From contig NZ_WOEZ01000037.1 of assembly GCF_013177735.1 (NCBI RefSeq), positions 1 to 42,495 of the forward strand: a stretch of 42,495 nucleotides of DNA, read 5' to 3'. The stretch's first letter is position 1, and each line of letters begins with the position of its first letter. The stretch comes from Paraburkholderia elongata. GTDB lineage: Bacteria > Pseudomonadota > Gammaproteobacteria > Burkholderiales > Burkholderiaceae. Positions 1 through 7,821 of the stretch are shown one piece after another. Position numbers and translations under genes: made by a program. A model generated the notes under the pieces. It had not been told where the DNA came from and did no database searches. It saw only the letters and a list, made by a program, of their open reading frames with translations.

Positions 1-289
1 CGTTTTGCGAAACGGTGACACCGGGCAGCGTGGCGAGGGCTTGCGTGATACTCGGGTCGATCGGAGACAGACGCTCGAGATCGGTGCGCGTCAGGACCTG
101 AGTCGTGGCGAACCGTTGGTCGAACGATTGCGGCAGATGTTGCGTGTCGCCGGTGACGAGAATATTCGGCAACCGGGTTTCGGCCTGAGTCTGCTCAGGC
201 TGCGGCAACGACGCGTCGTCCGCGGCCTGTGCGACCTGACACGCCAAGACGGACAGGCCTGACGTGATGATGAATTGACGGAACTTCAT
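1..289 (-). CDS. TonB-dependent receptor, BtuB-like (N-terminal fragment)
   Basis: Only the first 96 codons are inside the window; the gene runs off the left edge. The translation opens with a signal peptide (MKFRQFIITSGLSVLACQ, then VAQA before the likely cleavage site). A short linker follows, then the start of a plug domain (LPNILVTGD, TQVLTRTDLERL, QALATLPGVTVSQN), which is the usual beginning of BtuB-type outer-membrane receptors. Such receptors import vitamin B12 or related corrinoids with energy from TonB. The cobalamin riboswitch upstream at 630-800 supports B12 as the cargo. The missing barrel prevents a firm call on substrate. Confidence 0.8.
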   Translation of the reverse strand, partial: MKFRQFIITSGLSVLACQVAQAADDASLPQPEQTQAETRLPNILVTGDTQHLPQSFDQRFATTQVLTRTDLERLSPIDPSITQALATLPGVTVSQN

Positions 290-344
290 ACTAGGATGTG
301 CTCGTTCTTGTAGATAATGGGCAGCCTGGTGGCGGCCATAAGCC

Positions 345-527
345 TTAACGTTCAGCCGGATAGGATTCCAGCTCGTCGTAGCCCTTCACGAACAGGGGAT
401 GACCGCGAAAAACGACGAACGTACAGATCCTTGCGCGTCTATTGAAGGCGGCGAGAGCGCTATCAATGCCGATGACGCGTTGGCGCATGGCTCCCTGTGG
501 CGAACCGATTTGAACAGCAGTGGACAT
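345..527 (-). CDS. Small hypothetical protein between riboswitch and receptor gene
   Basis: A 60-residue frame starts at an ATG preceded by CAGGA about seven bases upstream and ends 55 bases before the receptor start. A longer frame exists up to 752, but it begins inside the riboswitch aptamer and is unlikely to be translated. I recognise no domain; the product is basic at the start and ends in KGYDELESYPAER. It could be a small gene in the B12 operon or a degraded remnant. Confidence 0.35.
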   Translation of the reverse strand: MSTAVQIGSPQGAMRQRVIGIDSALAAFNRRARICTFVVFRGHPLFVKGYDELESYPAER

Positions 528-629
528 GACAGATCCTGAGGTGTGAGCTGTCGTTGCAACGGGCGACCGCATAGGCGGTGCTTGCACATCGGGACACCCC
601 GCCCCGGTGCGGCTGCGCAGACCTCGGTT

Positions 630-800
630 TGATGGCAGGTCTCCTGGCTCGCGGGTCAACGTCAGGTGCCGACCTTCCCGGGAGTTCCAGTGGTCATGAG
701 TGGCATAGACTCGCCGCTTACAGTTGCGGGGGCAGCCGCAGACTTGGAGCATGACTGCTCGTACTGCGTTCCCTTTTGATCCCGGTGACGGGAACCATCA
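630..800 (-). promoter_or_regulatory. Cobalamin riboswitch
   Basis: Read on the minus strand, the region has the expected aptamer order. A closing helix half TGATGG (795-800) is followed by the core GCTGCCCCCGCAACTGTAAG, a GCCACT element, GGGAAGG, the B12 box AGCCAGGAGACCTGCC (about 634-649) and the pairing half CCATCA (630-635). Adenosylcobalamin binding normally represses the downstream gene. Here that would be the BtuB-like receptor beginning at 289, with about 340 bases of leader between. Confidence 0.88.
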
Positions 801-815
801 GTGCGAAAGCGTACC

Positions 816-1574
816 GATGCGTAGTGGGTGCCGTCAACCACTACAACGTTTGCGGTGCGCTATCCGTCATTATTATGGTTTCCTTATTCTTCGGCGAAAT
901 GCTCTGATAGCTTTTTTGGCCCACGACTACGACTGCTCAAAATTTTCGCGCGGCGTCGCCGTGTCTCAACTCGCGATCGGTCTCGTCGGAGAACTACGGC
1001 GCGTCGGTTTCGAGAAGAGCTTATTCCCAGCAAGACGCCACGAAACCGATCAGGCTGTCGTCTGCGCGGCGTGCATAAGACTCGCCGGATTCAACATTAC
1101 GTATCTCGCCAGTCGCTCGGCGTGTAAGTGGAACAGGCAGCGCGAATGTCGAATCGCTGACGTGACCAACGATGATCAGAGCACCCCAGGACTGCTTGCG
1201 CGCGTAAGAGACCACTTCGTTATCATGTAGACTGGAAGGCGTTGGCTGGATACCTGAGTACCGCGGTGCGAAGTCATCGTCGGCAAAGTAGGCGAACAAT
1301 CGACATGTGTTCGACAGTTGAACCGCCTGCCTCCTGGTCACATCGGCAAGCGTTCGACTGAGATTTCAGACTATCCTTCCCCGCCGAAGACACTGAAATT
1401 TTCCTAGCATTGCGCCTAATCAATCTCCTTTAACGAGACGATCCCTGAGATTCTTTACTTGTCAACCTCGCGCTCCGATTGCCTTTTTTTTGCTACTGGT
1501 ATTGGGCATATCTCAAGATGCCGTGCAAAAATCTTATGGGAATGTGCCATGTAGCATCTTCTCGCTATTTTGAA
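816..1574. other. No recognisable gene
   Basis: Frames of up to about 168 codons exist on both strands. None has a convincing ribosome binding site, a recognisable motif or a consistent coding pattern, and the longest overlaps the riboswitch. The stretch is AT-richer towards 1400-1570. It is probably non-coding or decayed DNA. Confidence 0.5.
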
Positions 1575-1766
1575 TCAACATTTCATAACGTCAGCGAGCA
1601 TTCGCGTGCCGCAGATAGCCATCTCCAACGCATCACTGGCCGTGGATGGTGACCTATAGCGAGCTTTTCGAATGAGCGAAAGGTGTTCAATACGTTCTAT
1701 CGGAAACCCTTGTCGTAGCAATGCTCGGACTGTATCGTCGGAATCCCTGACTCGGCGTGAAAACTT
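1575..1766 (-). pseudogene. Possible C-terminal gene fragment
   Basis: An open frame of 63 codons without a usable start codon ends at TGA (1575-1577). Its translation has a protein-like composition (RALLRQGFPIERIEHLSLIR, then TASDALEMAICGTRMLADV). The upstream in-frame TAA and lack of ATG/GTG suggest the tail of a truncated gene. I do not recognise the family. Confidence 0.25.
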
Positions 1767-1779
1767 TTAGGAACTAGAT

Positions 1780-2040
1780 ATGGATATGACCGTTGAAGAT
1801 AGAATCAACATGGTGTTCAATTGGTTCGATGGCGCACCTCCCGGACACAGGTTCGACATCCGGAGTACCGTTGAACTCGAGACTGGACAGGAAAATCCCG
1901 CGTTTGCTCAGTTTGTTCGCAATCTCCCGCATATTCGATCGATGTCTGAGAATGGATGGATTACGCTGGAGGGCCGATCCGTCGTTTTGACCGAGGCTGG
2001 GCATCTGGAGATGCAACGCCGCAATGGCAAAAACCTTTGA
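1780..2040 (+). CDS. Small hypothetical protein
   Basis: An 86-residue frame has an AGGAAC element eight bases before the ATG. It ends in a segment resembling the wing of a winged-helix domain (GWITLEGRSVVLTEAGHLEMQ), a pattern common in small DNA-binding or PadR/MarR-like proteins. The family is not identified. The next frame (2071-2286) follows 30 bases later in the same direction, so the two may be co-transcribed. Confidence 0.5.
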   Translation: MDMTVEDRINMVFNWFDGAPPGHRFDIRSTVELETGQENPAFAQFVRNLPHIRSMSENGWITLEGRSVVLTEAGHLEMQRRNGKNL

Positions 2041-2070
2041 AAAGCCAACTAACATAGAAACGGAGATGCG

Positions 2071-2286
2071 ATGGCCATAACTGCACGCAAGCGCGAGCGT
2101 AAAGCGATTCAGCGCCTTCGAACCAAGAGACGGGCGGCCAAAAGAAGCCGAGATGACCAGACTTACTCTACGCTGACCGCGGAAATCGAGAAGGCGACGA
2201 TTGGCAAGTCAACCACTGCAGGTCCGTCTCTCCAAAGCACAAAGAGGAAGCCCAATACAACAACCAGTGGCTCCATCAAGGTGTAG
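2071..2286 (+). CDS. Small basic hypothetical protein
   Basis: This 71-residue frame is preceded by a GGAG element at 2062-2065. The first 35 residues are very rich in Arg and Lys (ARKRERKAIQRLRTKRRAAK), followed by a polar Thr/Ser-rich tail. The composition suggests nucleic-acid binding, but there is no recognised domain. It lies directly after the 1780-2040 gene. Confidence 0.35.
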   Translation: MAITARKRERKAIQRLRTKRRAAKRSRDDQTYSTLTAEIEKATIGKSTTAGPSLQSTKRKPNTTTSGSIKV

Positions 2287-2520
2287 CTGAAAGGCAAACG
2301 ATTCAATAGGACTTACCCAACGGCGGTGGTCGGGCGGCCCATACATGCGGCTCATCGTCGTTGAGACTTTCTGCTGACGTCCTCTATGCACTGACCGAAC
2401 TCATGCTCAACACCGCGACAGATCGAAATTGCGCTGCAACGTTATCGTGGTCACACGCGCAATCATGCTGCTTTCTGGCACCAATCGCTCGGTAGCTCGA
2501 CCGCCACACGATCCACTGTC

Positions 2521-2555
2521 GGGGCCTTCTGGCCCGGCGGCCCTTCGCCGCCGGG
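2521..2555 (-). terminator. Paired GC-rich hairpins after the nitrilase gene
   Basis: Two consecutive inverted repeats lie 30-65 bases past the nitrilase stop. The first is CCCGGCGG/CCGCCGGG (2533-2540 with 2548-2555) and the second is GGGCC/GGCCC (around 2521-2535). There is no clear U-run, so this is either an atypical intrinsic terminator or an RNA-stabilising 3' structure. Confidence 0.45.
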
Positions 2556-2585
2556 TCATGCAATCTCGAGCTGACTCACTACCGT

Positions 2586-3620
2586 TCAGTCATTCAATGC
2601 CGGCTCGCGGCTTGCGGGGTCTCGCTGGGGTTCATCGCGCGATCCCACGGCCGAGTTGAAATCAGTGCCGACAGGGGCGCCCCACGCTGGCATCGGCGTA
2701 ATCGGCGCCGCAGGCCGCTCGTTGATCGCAAGGCTGAGCAGTTCGGGCCGCGCATAGTGGCCAACCGAATCCATCATGCGCTTACGCTTGGTAATCAACG
2801 ACATGTCGAGATCTGCAATCACCATGCCTTCACCCTCACGCAATGGCGCCGCCAGATGCTGCCCTTCAGGCGACACGATCGCAGTATTGCAGCCGCCGCG
2901 TAGCGCCTTCTGCAGGTTTGTGTCGGGGGTGATCGAGGCGATCTGCGCTTCAGTCAGCCAACCCGTCGCATTGACAACGAAGCAGCCCGATTCTAGTGCG
3001 TGGTGCCGGATCGTCACTTCGATCTGCTCGGCGAAGATGGGGCCCACCAGCGACCCCGGAAAATGGCTGCAGTGAATCTCTTCATGCTGCGTCATCAATG
3101 CATAACGGGCAAGCGGGTTGTAGTGCTCCCAGCAGGCGAGCGCGCCCACGCGCCCCACGCCTGTCTGCACAACTTTCAACCCCGCTGCATCGCCTTGCCC
3201 CCAAATCATCCGTTCATGATACGTCGGCGTTATCTTGCGGCGCTTGAGTACCAGCTGCCCGTCCACGTCGAAGATTAGTTGGGCGTTGTACAAGCTGCCA
3301 TGATCGCGCTCGTTCACTCCGAGTATGACTACCATGCGATGCAATCGTGCTCGCTCGGCGACCGCCTGCGTAACGGGGCCCGGCACCACCACCGCCTCTT
3401 CGTAAAGTTTCATATGGTCGGCGCCTGCCGCAACTGGCGTGCGCACGAACGAGAAGTACGGGTAGTACGGAACGAAGGTCTCGGGAAAGACGATCAGTTG
3501 CACGCCTTCGCGTGCCGCCTGATCGATCGCCTCGCAGACCTTATTAAGCGTGCCGTCGATGCGCTCGAAGTCCGGTGAAATCTGGACTGCAGCGGCACGG
3601 ACGATGCGTTTCTCAGACAT
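2586..3620 (-). CDS. Nitrilase, Nit1C (Nit6803-like) type
   Basis: This 344-residue carbon-nitrogen hydrolase carries the complete Glu-Lys-Cys triad: E47 in [13 protein letters not shown]129 in [12 protein letters not shown] and C163 in [11 protein letters not shown]. That arrangement is typical of true nitrilases, which convert nitriles to carboxylic acid and ammonia. The ATG at 3620 has GGAG upstream. The family resembles nitrilases of the conserved Nit1C cluster (nitrilase, radical SAM, GNAT, AIR-synthase-like, Sll0783-like), linked in the literature to nitrogen starvation and cyanide assimilation. Here the Sll0783-like gene lies just upstream and the radical SAM and GNAT genes are 6 kb away. 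The C-terminal 40 residues are Pro/Ala-rich and probably disordered. Activity on a particular nitrile is not predictable from sequence. Confidence 0.88.
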   Translation of the reverse strand: MSEKRIVRAAAVQISPDFERIDGTLNKVCEAIDQAAREGVQLIVFPETFVPYYPYFSFVRTPVAAGADHMKLYEEAVVVPGPVTQAVAERARLHRMVVILGVNERDHGSLYNAQLIFDVDGQLVLKRRKITPTYHERMIWGQGDAAGLKVVQTGVGRVGALACWEHYNPLARYALMTQHEEIHCSHFPGSLVGPIFAEQIEVTIRHHALESGCFVVNATGWLTEAQIASITPDTNLQKALRGGCNTAIVSPEGQHLAAPLREGEGMVIADLDMSLITKRKRMMDSVGHYARPELLSLAINERPAAPITPMPAWGAPVGTDFNSAVGSRDEPQRDPASREPALND

Positions 3621-3790
3621 GGTGATCTCCGCCTTAAGAGGGGGTAAATGTGTTTAGAGGGACGATATTTCCCAAATCTAGAGGTGTAATAGAGCGTCGG
3701 TACAATGCATAGCAAGCCGACGCCTTAAGAAATAGCGCCACCTGCTGAAGATGGAAGTGCGTCGGTGTGATCCACTTCGCGACGTTTGGG

Positions 3791-3818
3791 CCGGAGAGGA
3801 AACTTCCTGCCTCTCCGG
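3791..3818. terminator. Nine-base-pair perfect hairpin between DsrE-like and nitrilase genes
   Basis: CCGGAGAGG (3791-3799) pairs perfectly with CCTCTCCGG (3810-3818) around a ten-base loop. It sits 34 bases after the DsrE-like stop codon and upstream of the nitrilase. It lacks a U-run on either strand. It may separate two transcripts or tune downstream expression. Confidence 0.4.
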
Positions 3819-3851
3819 TCACCCAACTACCGGAAGCGGCTGGCGGTGTTA

Positions 3852-4340
3852 TTACAGCGTCCAGGTGGTAACCACGATCGCGCGCTCCTTCCAGGCCTGG
3901 ATGTTTGCATCCAGCACGTCGAGCGGGTTGATTGCCTTGACACCCGGGATAAGGTCATCCTCGCGCATCCCGTACAGCGCACCCATCGCGAACCGGCATG
4001 CGTAGATTTTGGCGCCCTCATCCATCAGGGTCTTAAGTTGCTTGTTGTAGCCAAGATTGCCGGCAAAGCCCTCGGTGCCGACTGCCGGGTAGCCACGCGA
4101 GGCTGCCGCCATAAGCACGCCCGGGCCGAACAGGATGAACGAAAGCTCGAAACCCTTGCGCTGCAATCGCGTTGCAGTAAGCATGTTCACGAATCCGACT
4201 GAACCCTCGAAGGGAACGGTGTGCATGAAAACGTACGCCTTGTCGCCTGGCGACGCCTTGTAGTCGGGGAAAACCTTTTCCTCAACGTTGAACAGAATGT
4301 CCCCGCTTTTCGGCGGGTCGATGGTAACTGTCTTCGGCAC
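3852..4340 (-). CDS. DsrE-fold protein, MSMEG_0572/Sll0783-like (copy 1)
   Basis: This 162-residue soluble protein starts at GTG 4340 with AGGAG at the right distance. The pattern VEEKVFPDYKA, FEGSVGFVNMLTATRL, GVLMAAASRGYP, KIYACRFAMGALYG and INPLDVLDANI fits the small alpha/beta DsrE fold. As I remember it, it also fits the MSMEG_0572/Sll0783 nitrogen-starvation family of Nit1C clusters. The single conserved Cys (C115, in YACRFA) is where DsrE-type sulfurtransferases carry persulfide. Its position directly ahead of a Nit1C nitrilase favours the Sll0783 assignment; the neighbouring flavoprotein favours a thiol or sulfur role. Both remain inference. A second copy, about 86% identical in its 3' part and then identical, lies at 42183-42495 next to the coenzyme M operon. 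Confidence 0.65.
   Translation of the reverse strand: MPKTVTIDPPKSGDILFNVEEKVFPDYKASPGDKAYVFMHTVPFEGSVGFVNMLTATRLQRKGFELSFILFGPGVLMAAASRGYPAVGTEGFAGNLGYNKQLKTLMDEGAKIYACRFAMGALYGMREDDLIPGVKAINPLDVLDANIQAWKERAIVVTTWTL
4038..4164. repeat. 127-base segment identical to the end of the contig
   Basis: This segment of the DsrE-like copy 1 is identical to 42369-42495. Just outside it (3855-4037 versus 42186-42368) the two copies differ at about 26 of 183 positions by my count. Confidence 0.9.
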
Positions 4341-4407
4341 GGTGACTCCTCATTGGTTGTGGGTCAGTGTTTGCCCGGAGTCACAAACTCCGGGCGGAAC
4401 GCCTCTT

Positions 4408-4662
4408 CTACGGCTTCGGGGGGCGTGATCCCTGCTTTGGCCATACCTGTCGGTGACTACCGGGAAGCGCTTGCATAGCTGCACGTCGCAGCCCCCACGG
4501 CAGCGCCCGATAGATAGGCACAAAAACCTGCATCCAGAAGCGATCCTTCAGGCTACGCCGAGCGGCGCACATATCGATACCAAATTTCCGCGCCATGCGG
4601 GCCTGAGCATCACAAAGTAGGTAGTACTCCGAATTTGATCGGAGCCAACTCGGGAATGACAT
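4408..4662 (-). CDS. Conserved-looking 84-residue protein in the flavoprotein operon
   Basis: The ATG at 4662 is preceded by a strong CAGGAGGA site that overlaps the flavoprotein stop region, and the two genes are 14 bases apart, so they are surely co-transcribed. The product is basic and has two cysteines (C17 in YYLLCDAQ, C32 in GIDMCAARR). A semi-hydrophobic stretch (RFWMQVFVPIYRALPWGL) looks amphipathic rather than transmembrane. The C-terminus is Pro/Lys-rich. I do not recognise a family. Being sandwiched between a disulfide-reductase-type flavoprotein and a DsrE-like protein makes an accessory or scaffold role plausible, but that is inference. Confidence 0.6.
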   Translation of the reverse strand: MSFPSWLRSNSEYYLLCDAQARMARKFGIDMCAARRSLKDRFWMQVFVPIYRALPWGLRRAAMQALPGSHRQVWPKQGSRPPKP

Positions 4663-4676
4663 GACTAATCCTCCTG

Positions 4677-5999
4677 TCAGAATTTCTTCATCACTTCCAG
4701 CGCAGCCATGTTGATCGGCTCGTTAAGCGCTCCGATCGCGGGCGAGTACACGTTCTCCATGTTGGCCAGTTCATCGATCGTGATCCCGGCACGGATTGCG
4801 ACACCCAGAAAGTCCGCCCGTTCCTTGACACCTTCGCCGCCAACCATCTGCGCCCCGATCAGCCGATGTGTCGCCGGGTCCGCCAGCAGTTTCACGGTGA
4901 TCGGCTTGACCCCCGGGAAGTAGCGCGCCCGCGTGATGCCGTTGGCAACCCCGCTCACGAACTTGATGCCGATCGCAGCCGCCGAGGTTTCACCAAACGA
5001 AATGCCACCGATCATCCATTCCCCGGCCAGCATCGCCCAGGGCACGTAGACTGGCTGGTACTCACGGTTGCCGCCGGCGGCATTCATGCCCGCCGCCTTA
5101 CCCTGGGCATAGGCATGGCTGCCCGACAGACCCTGCAGGGGGACATTGGTGACGCCATGCGGAATCTCGGTGCAGTCTCCTGCAGCAAAAACATCGCGTG
5201 CCGAGGTACGCATGTGGGAGTCAATTACAATGCCGCCCGTGCTGCCCAACTCGATGCCGGCCGCCTTCGCGAGCGCATTGTTGGACACCTTGCGCGTCCC
5301 GATTATCGCCAGCTGTGCGGGAATCCTGCCGGCCGTGGTATCGACATGCGTCAGCGTCCCGTTGCCACCGAATGCCGTCACGCGCTCTCCCCACATCGTC
5401 GTGACGCCGGCAGCCTCCCAATCCTTGCGAACCGGAGCGATGATGTCCGGATCGACCACACCCGCCATCGGCCACGGCCCGGGGTCGACCACCGTCGTCT
5501 TGATACCCCGGTGAACGAGTGCCGACACCATTTCCAGCGCAATCGGGCCGCACTCGACAATCACCGCATCCTTGACCGTATCGAGGTACTTGTCCCACTC
5601 CATCGCCCGGCGGATGTTCTTGACCTCGTAGATACCTTTCAGGCCGTGCCGGTCCAGACCAGTATCTGCGTAGTTCCAGCCACTACCGATGACCAGCCGG
5701 TCATAACTGACCTTTGCTCCACCTCGCACCTTGATCGTGTGGCCTCGGGTGTCAATGGATTCGACTGACGTCGTATAGTGAACGTTGATGCCCTGGTCCT
5801 GATACTGCTGCTTGGTCGCAAGAAACAGCTTCTCGAACGATTCGATTTCCTTGCCGTGCACGAAGGGAATCCCGCACGGACTGTAGGCTACGTCCTCAAA
5901 CTCCGTATAAACATCCATCTTCGCTGACGGGTTCACCCCCAGCGCCGCGCCTGCCGCACCCAGCCCTGCAGGCCCTCCTCCAATCACGACAATTTTCAC
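4677..5999 (-). CDS. FAD-dependent pyridine nucleotide-disulfide oxidoreductase, CoA-disulfide reductase type
   Basis: 440 residues, GTG start at 5999 with AAGGAG. The N-terminal FAD-binding loop is GGGPAGLGAAG (7-17). The single redox cysteine is C42 in YSPCGIPF, the position used by CoA-disulfide reductase, NADH oxidase/peroxidase and persulfide reductases. FAD motif 2 is FAAGDC (about 284). The C-terminal dimerisation domain begins near KPITVKLLAD and ends in MENVYSPAIGALNEPINMAA. The second nucleotide-binding loop, where family members have GGGFIGLE, reads VECGPIALEM. Two glycines are replaced, so NAD(P)H binding may be altered or lost. It heads an operon with the 84-residue and DsrE-like genes. 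Likely roles are reduction of a low-molecular-weight disulfide or persulfide (CoA or possibly coenzyme M). It is not a sulfide:quinone reductase, which needs two cysteines and a membrane tail. Confidence 0.8.
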   Translation of the reverse strand: MKIVVIGGGPAGLGAAGAALGVNPSAKMDVYTEFEDVAYSPCGIPFVHGKEIESFEKLFLATKQQYQDQGINVHYTTSVESIDTRGHTIKVRGGAKVSYDRLVIGSGWNYADTGLDRHGLKGIYEVKNIRRAMEWDKYLDTVKDAVIVECGPIALEMVSALVHRGIKTTVVDPGPWPMAGVVDPDIIAPVRKDWEAAGVTTMWGERVTAFGGNGTLTHVDTTAGRIPAQLAIIGTRKVSNNALAKAAGIELGSTGGIVIDSHMRTSARDVFAAGDCTEIPHGVTNVPLQGLSGSHAYAQGKAAGMNAAGGNREYQPVYVPWAMLAGEWMIGGISFGETSAAAIGIKFVSGVANGITRARYFPGVKPITVKLLADPATHRLIGAQMVGGEGVKERADFLGVAIRAGITIDELANMENVYSPAIGALNEPINMAALEVMKKF

Positions 6000-6045
6000 G
6001 GCCGACTCCTTCCATTTCCGGTGACAACGTTATTTCTTATCCGAC

Positions 6046-6089
6046 ACATGTCATTTCCTATGGTATATGCCCCGAGACAAACATGTCAA
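6046..6089 (-). promoter_or_regulatory. Candidate promoter with repeated operator for the flavoprotein operon
   Basis: On the minus strand TTGACA (6084-6089) is followed after 16 bases by TATACC (6062-6067), a good sigma-70 type match 60 bases before the start codon. The octamer ACATGTCA occurs twice in direct orientation on the plus strand (6046-6053 and 6081-6088), one copy over the -35 box and one downstream of the -10. Such placement would suit a repressor. The regulator is unknown. Confidence 0.45.
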
Positions 6090-6367
6090 TCGGCGCACAC
6101 TCGAAACAAACCCTGGTTACCCGCTCTCTGCGCCGTACTGGCGGAAGTCAATCATCGGCTCTCTAATGTTCAAGCCGCACCGTTCCGATGGATGCACAAT
6201 CGCGGGCACGTAACGGTCGACAGCGCGCGTCGCAACTCCTACGGCACAGCATCCGAAGCTCTACTTGGCGATCGTCGGCATGTGCAGCGCGGGTCGTAAA
6301 GGGTTATCACCGGCTGCTTTGATTAGAGGGGAAAGTCTTTCCGGCTAGGCTCGGGCGTCAATGGCGG
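6090..6367. other. Intergenic, no gene seen
   Basis: This stretch separates the flavoprotein promoter from the 3' end of the P450 gene. Short plus-strand frames have no ribosome binding site or motif. I see no RNA gene or repeat. Confidence 0.5.
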
Positions 6368-7690
6368 TCAGTAGACCAGACCGCAATCAAGGTCGCTATC
6401 CGAAACGCATCCTGCCGCTCGGGCTACCGGCCTCTGCACAATCCCCTTGGGCCACAGCGGCAACGAGACAAACCCGCGATAGAGCGGCGACGCGATCCAG
6501 TCGTCTTGCTCCTCAGCGATCTGCAAATCAGGCCACCGCCGAAGGAGCGCTGCGATGGTCGCTTCAACCTCCATCAACGTCAATGTTGCTCCAATACAGA
6601 CGTGAGGACCCGAACCGAACGACAACGGCATCCCTACCTGCCGATCAAGCCGCAGTTCGTCCGGGTCCTCATATCGCTCCGGGTCGCGATTTGCTGCGCC
6701 AATGAGAGGAAGCACCAGATCACCGCGCCGTATTTGCATCCCGTATAGACTGAAGTCGCAGTTTGCACGCCGCCCTGTGTATTGGACGGGGCTGTCCCAG
6801 CGAAGCAGTTCACGTGCTGCGCTTTTCAGCAGGGAGTGGTCGGACTTCAATGCCTCCCAGGTCCGTCGATGGCGCAGAAGCCAATACACTGCGGTTCCAA
6901 GTAGATGACGTGTCGTTTCGTGACCTGCGAACAACAGCATCGCGCACTGCGCAAGCAGCTCCGGACCTTCCTTGATTTGACCGGACTGCTGCGCATTCAC
7001 GAGCACACCCAGCAGGCCTTCGCCTTCTGAATATCGGCGGTCACGAATGACGGATTCGAAGTACCGGCCCATCTCTACGATACTGCGCAACGCCCTCTGC
7101 GTTTGGTCTTCATCTGGAAACCCAGCACCGATGAAGGTTGCGAGGTCCGCAGACCAAGTCAGGAATTCCGACTGATCTACATGCGAGAGCCCGAGCAGTT
7201 TGGCGATCACTCGCGCAGGTAGCAACCTCGCAAACCCGGCGATGAAGTCAAAGGGTTCACGGCAATCCCCTCGTTCGATGTCGCTGAGCAGTTCCTCAAT
7301 GGTCACGGACACGTAGGGCTTGAGCGCTTCAATCGCGTCAGGCCGAAATCCAATCTGCATCGCACGACGCAGGCGCGGGTGACTCGGCTTATCAACGAAC
7401 AGCATGGCACGAGCAAACAGTTGCTGAAGTCCGATCAGCTCACGTCGACGTTCACTTCCTTTGGGCGCATTTCGCATCACCCAACCACCCGTGCGTTGTG
7501 CCGAAAGCCGCGTGTCTCGAAGCGCAGACTGCACGCCGTCGTAGCTCGTCAATAGCCACGCGCCCCCAAATAGCTCATCGGTCCAATGGATCGGTCCACG
7601 GCCCCGCCATTCGGCATACAACCCGTACGGGTCGCGAGCCAACGCATTTCCTATTACTAGGGACGGTCTCCGCGCCATGTGCTGTTCCAC
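6368..7690 (-). CDS. Cytochrome P450
   Basis: This 440-residue soluble bacterial class I P450 starts at GTG 7690 with GAGGAA upstream. All landmarks are present: the oxygen-activating I-helix motif AGHETT (255-260), the ExxR pair (E294/R297 in ARELLRWDSPVQ) and the haem loop FGSGPHVCIGA with cysteine ligand C365. There is no membrane anchor. It needs a ferredoxin and ferredoxin reductase, neither of which is adjacent. The N-terminal part after the OsmC gene and the general layout resemble CYP107/CYP102-unrelated biosynthetic or xenobiotic hydroxylases, but the substrate cannot be assigned. The last 20 residues (VARAAGCVSDSDLD) extend beyond the usual C-terminus. It could act on alkenes or on a nitrile or aldoxime, given the neighbours; this is speculation. 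Confidence 0.9.
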   Translation of the reverse strand: MEQHMARRPSLVIGNALARDPYGLYAEWRGRGPIHWTDELFGGAWLLTSYDGVQSALRDTRLSAQRTGGWVMRNAPKGSERRRELIGLQQLFARAMLFVDKPSHPRLRRAMQIGFRPDAIEALKPYVSVTIEELLSDIERGDCREPFDFIAGFARLLPARVIAKLLGLSHVDQSEFLTWSADLATFIGAGFPDEDQTQRALRSIVEMGRYFESVIRDRRYSEGEGLLGVLVNAQQSGQIKEGPELLAQCAMLLFAGHETTRHLLGTAVYWLLRHRRTWEALKSDHSLLKSAARELLRWDSPVQYTGRRANCDFSLYGMQIRRGDLVLPLIGAANRDPERYEDPDELRLDRQVGMPLSFGSGPHVCIGATLTLMEVEATIAALLRRWPDLQIAEEQDDWIASPLYRGFVSLPLWPKGIVQRPVARAAGCVSDSDLDCGLVY

Positions 7691-7821
7691 TCAAAATTCC
7701 TCATGTCAGGTAGTCGAACTTGCGAAATGCACCTACCGATTTTGCTAAACGATGGCTGGCCAACCGACTTACAAGCCGACCAGTAAGCCGCTCCCGGTGG
7801 GACGGGCTTCGACCGATACTC

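Noticed and set aside
345..752. 135-codon minus-strand frame
   Set aside because: Its first half is the riboswitch aptamer, including the B12 box; only the last 60 codons behind a ribosome binding site are kept as a possible gene.
724..1230. 168-codon plus-strand frame
   Set aside because: Begins inside the riboswitch on the opposite strand, has no ribosome binding site and no recognisable protein pattern.
4866..5768. 300-codon plus-strand frame opposite the flavoprotein
   Set aside because: Shadow of a well-supported gene on the other strand in GC-rich DNA.
4677..5999. Sulfide:quinone oxidoreductase
   Set aside because: Only one redox cysteine in the CGIP position and a CoADR-type dimerisation domain; no second catalytic cysteine or membrane-binding tail.
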